Positions 17,713 to 25,447 are shown, counted from the first letter of the stretch. The stretch: DNA of 39,724 nucleotides from an uncultured Bacteroidota bacterium (GCA_903926855.1 CAIYKV010000005.1:1-39724); one strand, 5' to 3'. The notes: generated by a model from the sequence alone, not told the origin. A program made the numbers and translations.

Positions 17713-18435
17713 TTAACGTTTTACCAGGTTTCTTTGTGTGATGAACAAAAACAATACTACGATACCTCCAAAATAAAGCAGATCACGTGTATCCAACACA
17801 CCTCGGCTGATACTTCGGTAATGAAAATTGATACCCAGCATCTCAATATAATAATCAGGGCCGGCTTTAAATGCAGGTAATTTACTGATCGCATCAAACC
17901 CGTTGAATAAAAGAAAACATACAAAAGCCCCAGCAATAAATGCCAGTACAGTATTATTGGTATAACTGCTTGCGCAAATACCAACAGCAGTAAAAACGGC
18001 GCCTAATAATACCAGACCCATATAACTTCCTATTGAAGCACCAACATCTATTCCACCCGAAACGCTTAGCTGTTGAATAGAAACCGCATAAACAATGGTG
18101 GGTAAAAGAGCGGTAATAATCACAAGCAATGATCCAAAAAATTTACCCCATACAATCTGGGAAGGAGTAAGGGGAAGTGTTTTCAGGATTTCGAAGTTTC
18201 CGGATTTATACTCATCTGCAAAACTTCGCATGGTAATGGTTGGAACCAGAAACAACAGAATCCAGGGAGCCAGGTTGAAGAAACTGCCCAGTGTTGCATA
18301 TCCGAAATCCAGGATACTGGTATCAGGGAAAACAAACAGAAATAGTCCATTCAATAAAAGAAAAACGAACAGGGCTATATAGCCTGTCAGACTGCTGAAA
18401 AATTGTTGCCATTCTTTTTTGCAGATCATCCACAT
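17713..18435 (-). CDS. gldF: Gliding-motility ABC transporter permease GldF
   Basis: A 240-residue ABC-2 type permease with six hydrophobic segments. The cytoplasmic loop SFADEYKSGNFEILKTLPLT (about 70-89) is the conserved ABC-2 coupling region, and the sequence matches GldF in length and order of segments. It is followed by gldG with an 11-base gap. Start may be the ATG at 18435 or the one two codons later (MICKKEW). A TAnnTTTG box at 18441-18448 lies just upstream, arguing for the operon starting here. The gene is divergent from the small secreted protein at 18541. Confidence 0.9.
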   Translation of the reverse strand: MWMICKKEWQQFFSSLTGYIALFVFLLLNGLFLFVFPDTSILDFGYATLGSFFNLAPWILLFLVPTITMRSFADEYKSGNFEILKTLPLTPSQIVWGKFFGSLLVIITALLPTIVYAVSIQQLSVSGGIDVGASIGSYMGLVLLGAVFTAVGICASSYTNNTVLAFIAGAFVCFLLFNGFDAISKLPAFKAGPDYYIEMLGINFHYRSISRGVLDTRDLLYFGGIVVLFLFITQRNLVKR

Positions 18436-18440
18436 ATTGT

Positions 18441-18448
18441 CAAAACTA
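18441..18448 (-). promoter_or_regulatory. Putative -7 promoter element for gldF
   Basis: The minus strand reads TAGTTTTG, an exact TAnnTTTG match. It is only five bases from the first ATG and eleven from the second, which favours the second ATG (18429) or a very short leader. No -33 match was found. Confidence 0.35.
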
Positions 18449-18540
18449 ATCGTTCTTTCGCAATCACCCTATTTGCTATGCTTATTTGGATGCACTTTAT
18501 GGATTTTATCACATTTAGCATCTCTTTTCAAATCATTTGT

Positions 18541-18912
18541 ATGAAACTAAGACTAACCTTACTGTTGCTATGTATTTTCGGTATTGGCTTGTTTTCCCAT
18601 GCCCAGAATAGTCCCAAAAAACCTGGCAAGCCGGTTGTAGAAAATGGAGCCGATGCTATCCCGGTTACGGTTATCAGCAGAAAAAAGTCAAAGGGAAAGC
18701 CTGTCAAAAAAGATACAACGCATATGCCCCCGCCACCCAAAGCCACCAAAGAGCCGGGCAAGCCATTACCTCATCAAATTCCCAATCCGCCAAAACTACC
18801 AACCGCTGAACTAATGATACCTGCTGTTCCCGTTACTACGCCTGTTATGGCTATTCCAGATCGAGAATCCTTATTAAACAATCCTTTTGAGCGATACCTG
18901 ATGAACGAATAA
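18541..18912 (+). CDS. Small proline-rich secreted protein, unknown function
   Basis: A 123-residue protein starting MKLRLTLLLLCIFGIGLFSH followed by AQ, a standard Sec signal peptide with a probable cleavage after SHAQ. The mature part is unstructured-looking: lysine/proline-rich (KPGKPVV, MPPPPKATKEPGKPLPHQIP) with a conserved-looking tail NPFERYLMNE. No catalytic motif is present. The frame is open further upstream to 18403, but that extension would overlap gldF and precede the signal peptide, so the ATG at 18541 is chosen. The tail might be a protein-binding motif. It is head-to-head with gldF and convergent with iscA. Confidence 0.7.
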   Translation: MKLRLTLLLLCIFGIGLFSHAQNSPKKPGKPVVENGADAIPVTVISRKKSKGKPVKKDTTHMPPPPKATKEPGKPLPHQIPNPPKLPTAELMIPAVPVTTPVMAIPDRESLLNNPFERYLMNE

Positions 18913-18921
18913 ACCCAACAA

Positions 18922-18949
18922 AAAGGCCAAAGCAAATGCTTTGGCCTTT
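18922..18949. terminator. Bidirectional terminator hairpin
   Basis: Perfect 13-base arms AAAGGCCAAAGCA and TGCTTTGGCCTTT separated by two bases. It lies 9 bases after the stop of the secreted-protein gene and 27 bases after the iscA stop on the other strand. On the minus strand the stem is followed by a TTTTTG run, so termination of the isc transcript is the stronger prediction. Confidence 0.85.
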
Positions 18950-18976
18950 ATCAATAATATTTCTATAAAGAATCTT

Positions 18977-19327
18977 TTATACTGCAAAACTTTCTCCACA
19001 ACCACAACTTCTGCTTGCATTGGGATTATTGAAGTAAAATCCTTTCCCGTTTAATCCGTCGGAAAAATCCAGTTCTGTATTTACCAGGTATAAGAAACTC
19101 TTCAGATCAGTGACTACTTTGATACCATTATCTTCAAACACCTGGTCCATAGGTTTTACCTCATTATCAAAATCAAGTTTATAACTTAGGCCAGAGCAAC
19201 CCCCGCCAACTACGCCTACACGTAAGAAATAGTTAGCATCTCCCATAACACCGGCCTCTTCCATCAACTGATGAACTTTCTTTTTCGCCTTCTCGCTAAC
19301 GTAAATACTATTTTCTGTTGCAACCAT
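18977..19327 (-). CDS. iscA: Iron-sulfur cluster carrier/assembly protein IscA
   Basis: A-type iron-sulfur carrier of 116 residues that moves clusters from the scaffold to target proteins. The three conserved cysteines are C44 in GGGCSGLSY and C108 and C110 in SCGCGESF. The N-terminus VSEKAKKKVHQLM also fits. Third gene of iscS-iscU-iscA, 60 bases after iscU; that gap contains two copies of AATTAACAATG. ErpA or SufA naming would be equally defensible on sequence alone; the isc neighbours favour IscA. Confidence 0.92.
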   Translation of the reverse strand: MVATENSIYVSEKAKKKVHQLMEEAGVMGDANYFLRVGVVGGGCSGLSYKLDFDNEVKPMDQVFEDNGIKVVTDLKSFLYLVNTELDFSDGLNGKGFYFNNPNASRSCGCGESFAV

Positions 19328-19334
19328 TTAGATT

Positions 19335-19359
19335 AATTAACAATGAATAATTAACAATG
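19335..19359. repeat. Direct repeat of AATTAACAATG in iscU-iscA gap
   Basis: Two perfect copies of the 11-base word AATTAACAATG at 19335-19345 and 19349-19359. The word is related to the AATTAAT/AATTAAC words bounding the spacer at 11380-11608. Confidence 0.8.
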
Positions 19360-19387
19360 GGTATTACCATACACCCTGAGTAAATTA

Positions 19388-19804
19388 TTAATGGACTTTT
19401 TCTTCGAATACCAGTTCTTCGAGGCCATTCTTTTTGCGGTAATCGTTGATAGCTGATTTGATTGCATCTTCGGCGAGAACAGAACAGTGAATTTTTACAG
19501 GGGGTAGGTTCAGTTCTTCCACCAGGTCCATATTATCGATCTGAACTGCCTGATCCACTGTTTTCCCTTTTAACCATTCGGTAGCCAGTGAAGAGGATGC
19601 AATAGCAGAACCGCAGCCAAAAGTTTTAAATTTTGCATCGGTAATAACGCCGGTAGCATCGTCTACTTCTATCTGTAAACGCATTACATCTCCACACTCA
19701 GGAGCACCTACCAAACCGGTTCCTACATTTTTTTTGGATTTATCCAGTGTACCTACGTTCTTAGGGTTACTGTAATGATCGATTACTTTTTCTGAATATG
19801 CCAT
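19388..19804 (-). CDS. iscU: Iron-sulfur cluster scaffold IscU
   Basis: Scaffold on which 2Fe-2S clusters are built from IscS-derived sulfur. The 138-residue protein has the three cluster cysteines C37 (GAPECGD, with the conserved D39), C64 (FGCGSA) and C107 (KIHCSVLAEDA), and the chaperone-binding motif LPPVK (100-104). The start MAYSEKVIDHYSNP is standard. Second gene of the operon. The 100-base gap from iscS is filled with AATTTGAAAA words in both orientations. LPPVK implies a partner HscA, but hscA and hscB are not in the window. Confidence 0.96.
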   Translation of the reverse strand: MAYSEKVIDHYSNPKNVGTLDKSKKNVGTGLVGAPECGDVMRLQIEVDDATGVITDAKFKTFGCGSAIASSSLATEWLKGKTVDQAVQIDNMDLVEELNLPPVKIHCSVLAEDAIKSAINDYRKKNGLEELVFEEKVH

Positions 19805-19810
19805 GGTATT

Positions 19811-19902
19811 AATTTGAAAATTAGTTAATTTGAAAATGCTTTGTTTTACGAATGATTAATTTGAACCCATTTTCAAATTTTCAAATTAATCATTTTCAAA
19901 TT
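19811..19902. repeat. AATTTGAAAA word repeat, both orientations, in iscS-iscU gap
   Basis: The word AATTTGAAAA occurs at 19811-19820 and 19828-19837 on the plus strand, and its complement TTTTCAAATT at 19870-19879, 19878-19887 and 19893-19902. The two sets can fold into an intercistronic stem between iscS and iscU. The repeat starts two bases after the iscS stop and ends six bases before the iscU start. Confidence 0.85.
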
Positions 19903-19904
19903 GA

Positions 19905-21122
19905 TCAATGGTGTGCCCATTCGATCTTATCTATGTCTACGCCTTCTTTGAACATTTCCCAAAGAGGACTCATTTCTCTTAGTTTAAGTACCGTTTCGCT
20001 AACTGATTTAATTGTATAATCGATTTGCTCTTCGGTGGTAAAACGGCCCAGACCAAAACGAAGTGAGCTATGTGCCAGATCATCCCCTAAGCCAAGTGCT
20101 TTGAGTACATAACTGGGTTCGAGTGAAGCAGAGGTGCAGGCAGAGCCGGATGACAGGGCAATATTTTTATTAAAGCCCATGAGCAGCCCTTCTCCTTCCA
20201 CATACTTAAAAGAAATATTTGCAACATGGGGAAGACGGTGTTCTTGGTTTCCATTTACATAGGTTTCTTCAATCTGCATCAATGCATTTTGCAGTTTGTC
20301 GCGCAATTTGCTTAAACGTGCCGCATCATCAGCCATTTCTAACCGGGCTAATTCGCAGGCTTTACCAAAACCAACAATACCGGGTACATTGAGAGTTCCA
20401 CTACGCATACCTCTTTCATGGCCGCCTCCATCCATTTGAGCCGTTACTTTTACCCTTGGGTTCTTGCGACGAACATATAAAGCGCCAATACCTTTTGGAC
20501 CGTACATTTTATGGGCAGTAAATGCCATGATATCGATACCATCTTTATTTACATCTACCGGAATTTTTCCCACTGCCTGAACAGCATCGGTAAAAAATAA
20601 GACACCATGCTTTTTAGCAATGGCACTGATTTCTCTGATGGGTTGAATAACACCGATCTCATTATTTGCATACATAATGGCAACCAGGATCGTTGTTGGC
20701 TTGATAGCGGCTTCCAATTCAGTCAGGTCTATCAATCCATCTGCTTTTACTTCCAGATAAGTTACTTCGCCACCTGTGCGCTCAATATGTTTGCAGGTAT
20801 CCAATACTGCTTTATGTTCCGTGGTACAAGTAATGATATGGTTACCTTTACTGGCATACATTTCATATACTCCTTTAATACCCAGGTTATCACCTTCGGT
20901 AGCACCGGAAGTGAATATGATTTCTTTCGGATCTGCACCAACCAATTTTGCCACTTGTTCACGGGCATAGTCCACCGCTTCTTCTGCTTCCCATCCAAAT
21001 GGATGATTTCTGCTGGCCGCATTACCGAAATGTTCGGTAAAGTACGGGATCATTGCCTCCAGTACCCGGGGGTCCATCGGAGTGGTTGCATTGTTATCGA
21101 GATAAATAGGTAATTTCAACAT
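19905..21122 (-). CDS. iscS: Cysteine desulfurase IscS
   Basis: PLP enzyme that converts cysteine to alanine and passes the sulfur as persulfide to IscU. From the ATG at 21122 the protein has 405 residues: PLP lysine K205 in [16 protein letters not shown]-contacting H103-type motif [10 protein letters not shown], and active cysteine C329 in [17 protein letters not shown]. The upstream open frame to 21266 is not conserved and lies over the promoter region, so [17 protein letters not shown] is the start. First gene of iscS-iscU-iscA. The operon lacks iscR, hscA, hscB and fdx. It supplies clusters in general, perhaps including the putative cluster of HemH. Confidence 0.96.
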   Translation of the reverse strand: MLKLPIYLDNNATTPMDPRVLEAMIPYFTEHFGNAASRNHPFGWEAEEAVDYAREQVAKLVGADPKEIIFTSGATEGDNLGIKGVYEMYASKGNHIITCTTEHKAVLDTCKHIERTGGEVTYLEVKADGLIDLTELEAAIKPTTILVAIMYANNEIGVIQPIREISAIAKKHGVLFFTDAVQAVGKIPVDVNKDGIDIMAFTAHKMYGPKGIGALYVRRKNPRVKVTAQMDGGGHERGMRSGTLNVPGIVGFGKACELARLEMADDAARLSKLRDKLQNALMQIEETYVNGNQEHRLPHVANISFKYVEGEGLLMGFNKNIALSSGSACTSASLEPSYVLKALGLGDDLAHSSLRFGLGRFTTEEQIDYTIKSVSETVLKLREMSPLWEMFKEGVDIDKIEWAHH

Positions 21123-21154
21123 ATTGAACAGGAAATTTATTATTCTGATTAACA

Positions 21155-21162
21155 CAAAAGTA
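21155..21162 (-). promoter_or_regulatory. Putative -7 promoter element for the isc operon
   Basis: The minus strand reads TACTTTTG, an exact TAnnTTTG match, 32 bases before the iscS ATG at 21122. It lies inside the rejected upstream extension of the iscS frame, supporting the shorter start. Confidence 0.4.
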
Positions 21163-21248
21163 CTGCAATAGGTTCTATAAATTTGTTCGCAAAGGGCGTC
21201 TGCGCTTGTTTTTCCATATTTCGTAAAGACCCCTGCAAACCAAAAGAT

Positions 21249-21653
21249 ATGTTGAAAATTGAGCATATAGGTATCGCCGTATCCCGTTTTGAAACAGCAA
21301 TCCCTCTCTACGAAAAACTACTGAATACCCCCTGTTATAAAACAGAAACCGTTGCATCTGAGCAAGTGAATACTGCTTTTTTTCAAACCGCCGATAGCAA
21401 AATCGAGTTATTGGAAAGTATCCACGAAGATGGGGTAATCGCAAAATTTATCGAAAAAAAAGGAGAAGGCATTCACCATATTGCTTTTGAAGTAGCGGAT
21501 ATTCTTGCCGAAATGGAACGTTTACAAAAAGAAGGTTTTGTTTTAATTAATCAAGAACCCAAAAAAGGCGCTGATAATAAATGGGTCTGCTTTTTACATC
21601 CTAAGGGCACGAATGGGGTATTGGTGGAATTGTGCCAGGAGATTGGGGGTTAG
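21249..21653 (+). CDS. mce: Methylmalonyl-CoA epimerase
   Basis: VOC/glyoxalase-fold metalloenzyme of 134 residues that interconverts (2R)- and (2S)-methylmalonyl-CoA, linking propionyl-CoA metabolism and succinate. It begins [20 protein letters not shown] with the first metal histidine (H6), has [11 protein letters not shown] in the middle (second histidine) and ends [16 protein letters not shown] with the metal glutamate in VELCQ. The frame is open from 21183, but the conserved N-terminus starts at 21249. It is divergent from iscS. Its stop codon is the first three bases of an inverted repeat shared with the rnc side. Methylmalonyl-CoA mutase is not in the window. Confidence 0.92.
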   Translation: MLKIEHIGIAVSRFETAIPLYEKLLNTPCYKTETVASEQVNTAFFQTADSKIELLESIHEDGVIAKFIEKKGEGIHHIAFEVADILAEMERLQKEGFVLINQEPKKGADNKWVCFLHPKGTNGVLVELCQEIGG

Positions 21654-21751
21654 CAGTTGGTGGTTGGCTATTGGCTTTTAGCTGTTTATCTATATGATTG
21701 GTGCTCAAATATTTATTGAAAAATAAGCCAATCGCCAAAAGCCAACGGCTA
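21651..21751. repeat. Inverted repeat between convergent mce and rnc
   Basis: Arms at 21651-21677 (TAGCAGTTGG...) and 21725-21751 (complement TAGCCGTTGG...) match at 22 of 27 positions across a 47-base spacer. Each arm is itself built from the word TTGGC. The left arm contains the mce stop codon. It may act as a terminator for both genes, although no clear T-run follows either arm. Confidence 0.7.
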
Positions 21752-21767
21752 ATAGCAAATGGCCCCC

Positions 21768-22475
21768 TCAGATTCCAATCTTCTCAACCGCCACTTGGGC
21801 AGCCACTTGACTCGCATCTTTTTTATTATAGCCTTTACCGCAGGCCAGTAATTGTCCATCGAGCATGGCGTTGATGGTAAAGAGACGACGGCTTCCTTCC
21901 ATTTTTTCTTCAGCCAGTTCAAAGGTGAGGGTTTTTCCATTTTTACTGGCCCATCCAATCAGTTTATTTTTGAGGTTGATATCAATCAGTTCCAGATCAT
22001 CCACAAACATATGCGGGATGACGATCTGTTTAAGTACCCAGGAATGGGTTTTGAGATAGCCTTTATCCAGATAAACGGCTCCTACCAGGGCTTCCAGGGT
22101 ATTACCAAATATCTGGCTTCCTTTTAGTGCGTTATCAAATTTGTTGTAGAAAGTAAGTTTGCGAAGACCCATTTTCAAAGCAATATCATTCAATTGCTGG
22201 CGGTTTACCATTTTGCTACGCATTTCGGTAAGAAAGCCCTCCCCTTTGTACGGGTATCTTTTAAACAAATAATCTGCCACTACAGCACTTAATACGGCAT
22301 CCCCCAGATACTCCAGGCGTTCATTATTCTCGTCGGCCGTTTCTTTTACAGAACGGTGACTCAAAGCAGTGCGATAAAGCAAAATATTACTCGATTGTAC
22401 GCCGAGCACATTTTTTAACTGCTTTGCAAATAAAGCGTCTTCCGGGTTTTTAAAAAGTTTTCTGAAAAATTGCAC
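21768..22475 (-). CDS. rnc: Ribonuclease III
   Basis: Double-stranded RNA endonuclease for rRNA and mRNA processing. The 235-residue protein has the family signature NNERLEYLGDAVLS (51-64) with catalytic acidic residues E55 and D59, a second acidic site in NTLEALVGAVYLDKG, and a C-terminal double-stranded-RNA-binding domain from about residue 163 ending AAQVAVEKIGI. It starts four bases after the fabF stop in the acpP-fabF-rnc order that is common in bacteria. Confidence 0.96.
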   Translation of the reverse strand: MQFFRKLFKNPEDALFAKQLKNVLGVQSSNILLYRTALSHRSVKETADENNERLEYLGDAVLSAVVADYLFKRYPYKGEGFLTEMRSKMVNRQQLNDIALKMGLRKLTFYNKFDNALKGSQIFGNTLEALVGAVYLDKGYLKTHSWVLKQIVIPHMFVDDLELIDINLKNKLIGWASKNGKTLTFELAEEKMEGSRRLFTINAMLDGQLLACGKGYNKKDASQVAAQVAVEKIGI

Positions 22476-22479
22476 GAAT

Positions 22480-23739
22480 TTAAGCTACGTATTTTTTTAC
22501 AATCACACAGGCATTATGGCCTCCAAAGCCGAAAGTATTGCTTAAAGCGGCTCTGACAACCCTTTTTTGTGGCTTGTTAAACGTAAAGTTCAATTTAGGA
22601 TCCAGAGTTGGATCATCGGTAAAATGATTAATGGTAGGCGGGATAATATCATGTATCACGCTTTGGATACAAGCAATGGCTTCAATTACGCCGGCAGCAC
22701 CCAGACAATGCCCGGTCATGGATTTAGTAGCGCTGATATTTAACGCATACGCATGTTCCCCGAACACTTCAGTAATGGCTTTTGCCTCGGCACCATCACC
22801 CAATGGGGTGGAAGTACCATGGGTATTGATATAATCGATTTCTGTAGGATCCATGCCTGCATCTCTTAATGCGGCTATCATTACATTTCTGGCTCCCAAT
22901 CCTTCCGGATGCGGGGCGGTTAAATGATAAGCATCGGCAGTAGCGCCACCACCAGCGAGTTCGCAATAAATTTTTGCGCCTCTTTTAATAGCGTGCTCAT
23001 ATTCTTCCAAAACTACTACTCCCGCAGCTTCTCCCATAACAAAACCATCGCGGTCCTTGTCATAAGGGCGACTGGCTGTTTTAGGATCATCATTACGTTC
23101 GCTCATGGCCTTCATAGCATTGAAGCCTCCTACTCCGGCCTCACTAATCACGGCTTCAGATCCACCGCTAATAATGATATCGGCTTTACCGAGACGGATA
23201 TTGTCGGCAGCGGTGATCATACCATTGGTACTGGATGCACAGGCACTTACTACGGCAAAATTGGGTCCACGGAAACCGTGTCGCATAGATATCTGCCCTG
23301 CGGCGATATCCAGGATCATTTTGGGAATGAAGAAGGGGTTGAAACGGGGTGTCCCATCTCCTTTGGCGAAGTTGATGACTTCTTCCTGGAAAGTGGTTAA
23401 TCCACCGATTCCACTGGCGAAGATGACACCTACACGGTCAACATCTACGTTTTCTTTGCTAATACCGGCATCGGCCACTGCCATATCACTGGCAACCAGG
23501 GCCAATTGAGCAAAACGGTCAAGTTTACGAGCTTCTTTCCTATCCATGAACTGGGTAGGATCAAATCCTTTTACTTCGCAGGCAAAACGGGTTTTGAATT
23601 TACTGGCATCAAAAAGAGTAATACTATCAGCTCCTGAAACGCCATTCAGCAATCCGTTCCAGTAATCCTCCAGATTATTTCCGAGTGGCGTAATTGTTCC
23701 GATTCCGGTAACCACTACTCTCTTTAACTGCATATTCAT
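22480..23739 (-). CDS. fabF: 3-oxoacyl-[acyl-carrier-protein] synthase II
   Basis: Elongating condensing enzyme of type II fatty acid synthesis; joins malonyl-ACP to acyl-ACP. The 419-residue thiolase-fold protein has nucleophile C167 in VSACASSTNG, H307 in NTHGTSTPLGD, K339 in SATKSMTGH, H344 in the same motif, and the glycine-rich C-terminal NTFGFGGHN loop. Start may be 23739 or two codons later (MQLKRVVVTGIG). It is flanked by acpP upstream and rnc downstream on the same strand. A hairpin at 23756-23798 separates it from acpP. Confidence 0.96.
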   Translation of the reverse strand: MNMQLKRVVVTGIGTITPLGNNLEDYWNGLLNGVSGADSITLFDASKFKTRFACEVKGFDPTQFMDRKEARKLDRFAQLALVASDMAVADAGISKENVDVDRVGVIFASGIGGLTTFQEEVINFAKGDGTPRFNPFFIPKMILDIAAGQISMRHGFRGPNFAVVSACASSTNGMITAADNIRLGKADIIISGGSEAVISEAGVGGFNAMKAMSERNDDPKTASRPYDKDRDGFVMGEAAGVVVLEEYEHAIKRGAKIYCELAGGGATADAYHLTAPHPEGLGARNVMIAALRDAGMDPTEIDYINTHGTSTPLGDGAEAKAITEVFGEHAYALNISATKSMTGHCLGAAGVIEAIACIQSVIHDIIPPTINHFTDDPTLDPKLNFTFNKPQKRVVRAALSNTFGFGGHNACVIVKKYVA

Positions 23740-23755
23740 TGCCTGTTTGAAGTGA

Positions 23756-23798
23756 TAATCCGCCTTCTATGGCTAAAGCGCCGCAGAAAGGCGGATTA
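23756..23798 (-). promoter_or_regulatory. Intercistronic hairpin between acpP and fabF
   Basis: Perfect 11-base arms TAATCCGCCTT and AAGGCGGATTA flank a 21-base loop in the acpP-fabF gap. No T-run follows on the minus strand, so a full terminator is unlikely. It could stabilise an acpP message or partly attenuate fabF, as acyl carrier protein is needed in much larger amounts. Confidence 0.55.
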
Positions 23799-23826
23799 AA
23801 ATTATACCTTACGTGGAGTAAAATTC

Positions 23827-24063
23827 TTACTTAGCGTGTTCTTCAAGGTAAGCAACAGCCTGACCAACAGTAGTAATGGTTTCAGCCTGCTCATCAGGGA
23901 TGGAGATGTTAAATTCTTTTTCGAATTCCATAATCAATTCAACGGTATCCAAAGAATCGGCACCGAGGTCGTTAGTGAAAGAAGCTTCATTGGTCACTTC
24001 AGCTTCGTCAACTCCTAACTTGTCAACTATGATTTTTTTAACTCTTGTAGCGATGTCTGACAT
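23827..24063 (-). CDS. acpP: Acyl carrier protein
   Basis: A 78-residue acidic four-helix carrier of fatty acid intermediates. The phosphopantetheine attachment serine is S37 in [14 protein letters not shown]. The frame extends upstream to 24120 but that part overlaps the promoter elements; [17 protein letters not shown] is the family N-terminus. First gene of acpP-fabF-rnc, with the best promoter match of the window 23 bases upstream. Confidence 0.97.
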   Translation of the reverse strand: MSDIATRVKKIIVDKLGVDEAEVTNEASFTNDLGADSLDTVELIMEFEKEFNISIPDEQAETITTVGQAVAYLEEHAK

Positions 24064-24086
24064 TGTAAATGTTTTTGTTACAGCCG

Positions 24087-24115
24087 CAAAAATATACTTT
24101 TTGTCAAATAAGCAA
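24087..24115 (-). promoter_or_regulatory. Promoter of acpP-fabF-rnc
   Basis: On the minus strand TTG (24113-24115) is followed after 18 bases by TATTTTTG (24087-24094), close to the Bacteroidota arrangement of TTTG, about 19 bases, then TAnnTTTG. It is the only place in the window where I find both elements at near-standard spacing, upstream of a gene expected to be strongly expressed. Confidence 0.6.
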
Positions 24116-24226
24116 TACATTATAACATATTTGTTTCCACAGATAGGGTTTGTTATGCCTGTCCGGCTATCATTTTACCCTTTTTTTTACTAAAATGATC
24201 ATTATCTTGTACCATTACCCTATATT

Positions 24227-24655
24227 ATGGCATTAAAAATTATCGATCACGGATCCAAAGAATACCAGCAAATGCTGGATTTACGCTACCAAATGTTGAG
24301 AAAACCCCTTGGTTTATCGTTTACTAAAGAAGATATGGAAGCCGAAGCCAGAGATATTCTCATCGGCTGCTTTGATGAAGAAAAATTGGAAGGTTGCTGT
24401 ATTTTAACTCAAACCGACCCAAAAACAGTCCGTTTGCGACAAATGGCGGTCAGTTCCGGCTTACAGGGAAAGGGTATCGGGCGGGTTTTAATGAGTTTTG
24501 CAGAAAATATTGCCCGCGACCGTGGCTACCGCCGCCTGACCATGCATGCACGAAAATCGGCTATAGGTTTCTACGAAAAAAATGGCTACAAAATTTGCGG
24601 ACCTGAATTTGAAGAAGTTACCATTGCACATTTTGAGATGGACAAGGATCTGTAG
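24227..24655 (+). CDS. GNAT-family N-acetyltransferase
   Basis: A 142-residue acetyl-CoA-dependent acetyltransferase. The acetyl-CoA binding motif RQMAVSSGLQGKGIGRVLM (about 72-90) has the expected beta-strand, then the Q/RxxGxG/A loop, followed by HARKSAIGFYEKNGYK typical of motif B. Length is normal for a single-domain GNAT. Substrate is unknown. The gene is divergent from acpP and convergent with the broken YcxB-like gene. The repeat array GGTCATTA starts nine bases after its stop. Confidence 0.88.
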   Translation: MALKIIDHGSKEYQQMLDLRYQMLRKPLGLSFTKEDMEAEARDILIGCFDEEKLEGCCILTQTDPKTVRLRQMAVSSGLQGKGIGRVLMSFAENIARDRGYRRLTMHARKSAIGFYEKNGYKICGPEFEEVTIAHFEMDKDL

Positions 24656-24663
24656 GGGGCATT

Positions 24664-24763
24664 GGTCATTAGGTCATTAGGTCATTGGCAAATGGAGATT
24701 GACCTTGGTCATTTTAATAATGACCTACTAACTAATGACCCAATGACTATTGACTTAATGACC
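24664..24763. repeat. GGTCATT word array, both orientations
   Basis: GGTCATT occurs at 24664-24670, 24672-24678, 24680-24686 and 24707-24713; its complement AATGACC occurs at 24719-24725, 24734-24740 and 24757-24763, with AATGAC and TTGAC variants between. The left part has a strict 8-base period, GGTCATTA. The two halves can pair as a hairpin between two convergent genes. The last complementary copy supplies the final Gly-His-stop codons of the YcxB-like gene. Confidence 0.9.
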
Positions 24764-25230
24764 AATCTTACTATTCAGCAATGCCCTGAGTTCATGTTTA
24801 AATTCTTCCGCCATATCATCTTTGGGAACGAGGAAAAAAGATTTTGAGTCAAAATAGAGATGGAAAAAATGCGGGCTCTCGAAATACCTGCTGAATTTTT
24901 CCCAGGTCCAGTCTATACTGCCTCTTTCATTCTCCAAAAGCACTGCCCTATCAGTAAAATTGATGATAAAGGAATCCTGAAAAGTAGCGGCTCTTTTATA
25001 TATGGTATGGGGTAAAATATACCAGAAAGATGCCATTAGCATTATCCAGATAAAGGAGCCCAGCAAAAAAGGTTCGGGGCGAATTTTTTTGGTATAAAAA
25101 AGCACAGCCGACAAAATAGCAAACACATTAACCAGTATAATGAGGATGCGGATCTCCGACCGCTGAACAAAGTGATAACACGAAGTGCCTGTATTACTTT
25201 CTTTTTTTGATAGGAAAAACTTAACTGCAT
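24755..25230 (-). pseudogene. Frameshifted YcxB-like membrane protein gene
   Basis: Two minus-strand frames together make one plausible protein of about 157 residues. The first begins MQLSFSYQKKKVIQALR at 25230. The second is open without an ATG from before 25201 and reads YHFVQRSEIRILIILVNV from 25177, then continues to the stop at 24755. The joined product has an N-terminal strand, two membrane helices (about 28-43 and 54-70) and a C-terminal domain with FTDRAVLLENERG, IDWTWEKFSRYFES and KSFFLVPKDDM that matches the YcxB-like C-terminal domain. The reading frame changes by one or two bases between 25201 and 25177. An A7 run at 25202-25208 lies next to this region. It may be a decayed gene, a sequencing error or a frameshifting site. 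A GTG at 25126 could start only a truncated protein. Confidence 0.65.
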
Positions 25231-25399
25231 AACATGGAATCTATTCGGTAAAAATAACGTGTTGTGGCATTAAAATAGCAAAGCTTGTTATTTTACCCTG
25301 ATTTACCCAATTCGTAATACTTCAATTATTTCTTAATTAAACATGTTATGCTATTAAAATTCTGTCAATCCATTATTCGAGACCTCGTGTCGCTCACGG

Positions 25400-25415
25400 T
25401 CCCGAGTACTCGGGA
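25400..25415. repeat. Perfect 16-base GC-rich palindrome
   Basis: TCCCGAGTACTCGGGA is a perfect palindrome in the middle of the inverted-repeat element. Its composition contrasts with the AT-rich flanks. Confidence 0.9.
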
Positions 25416-25430
25416 GCCCCGTCCCTGTTA

Positions 25431-25447
25431 TCCCGCCATTGGCGGGA
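25431..25447. repeat. GC-rich hairpin with 8-base arms
   Basis: TCCCGCCA and TGGCGGGA flank a single T. It lies 15 bases after the palindrome at 25400-25415 and shares its TCCCG/CGGGA ends. Confidence 0.85.

Noticed and set aside
18403..18540. Upstream extension of the proline-rich secreted protein
   Set aside because: Would overlap gldF on the other strand and place 46 residues before a good signal peptide.
20607..21113. Plus-strand frame of 168 codons opposite iscS
   Set aside because: It is antisense to a fully conserved iscS coding region and has no family features; likewise for other long antisense frames over fabF, hemC and gapN.
21123..21266. Upstream extension of the iscS frame
   Set aside because: Not conserved in IscS and overlaps the promoter candidate at 21155-21162.
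24662..24847. Plus-strand frame of 61 codons
   Set aside because: Composed of the GGTCATT array and the antisense of the YcxB-like gene.
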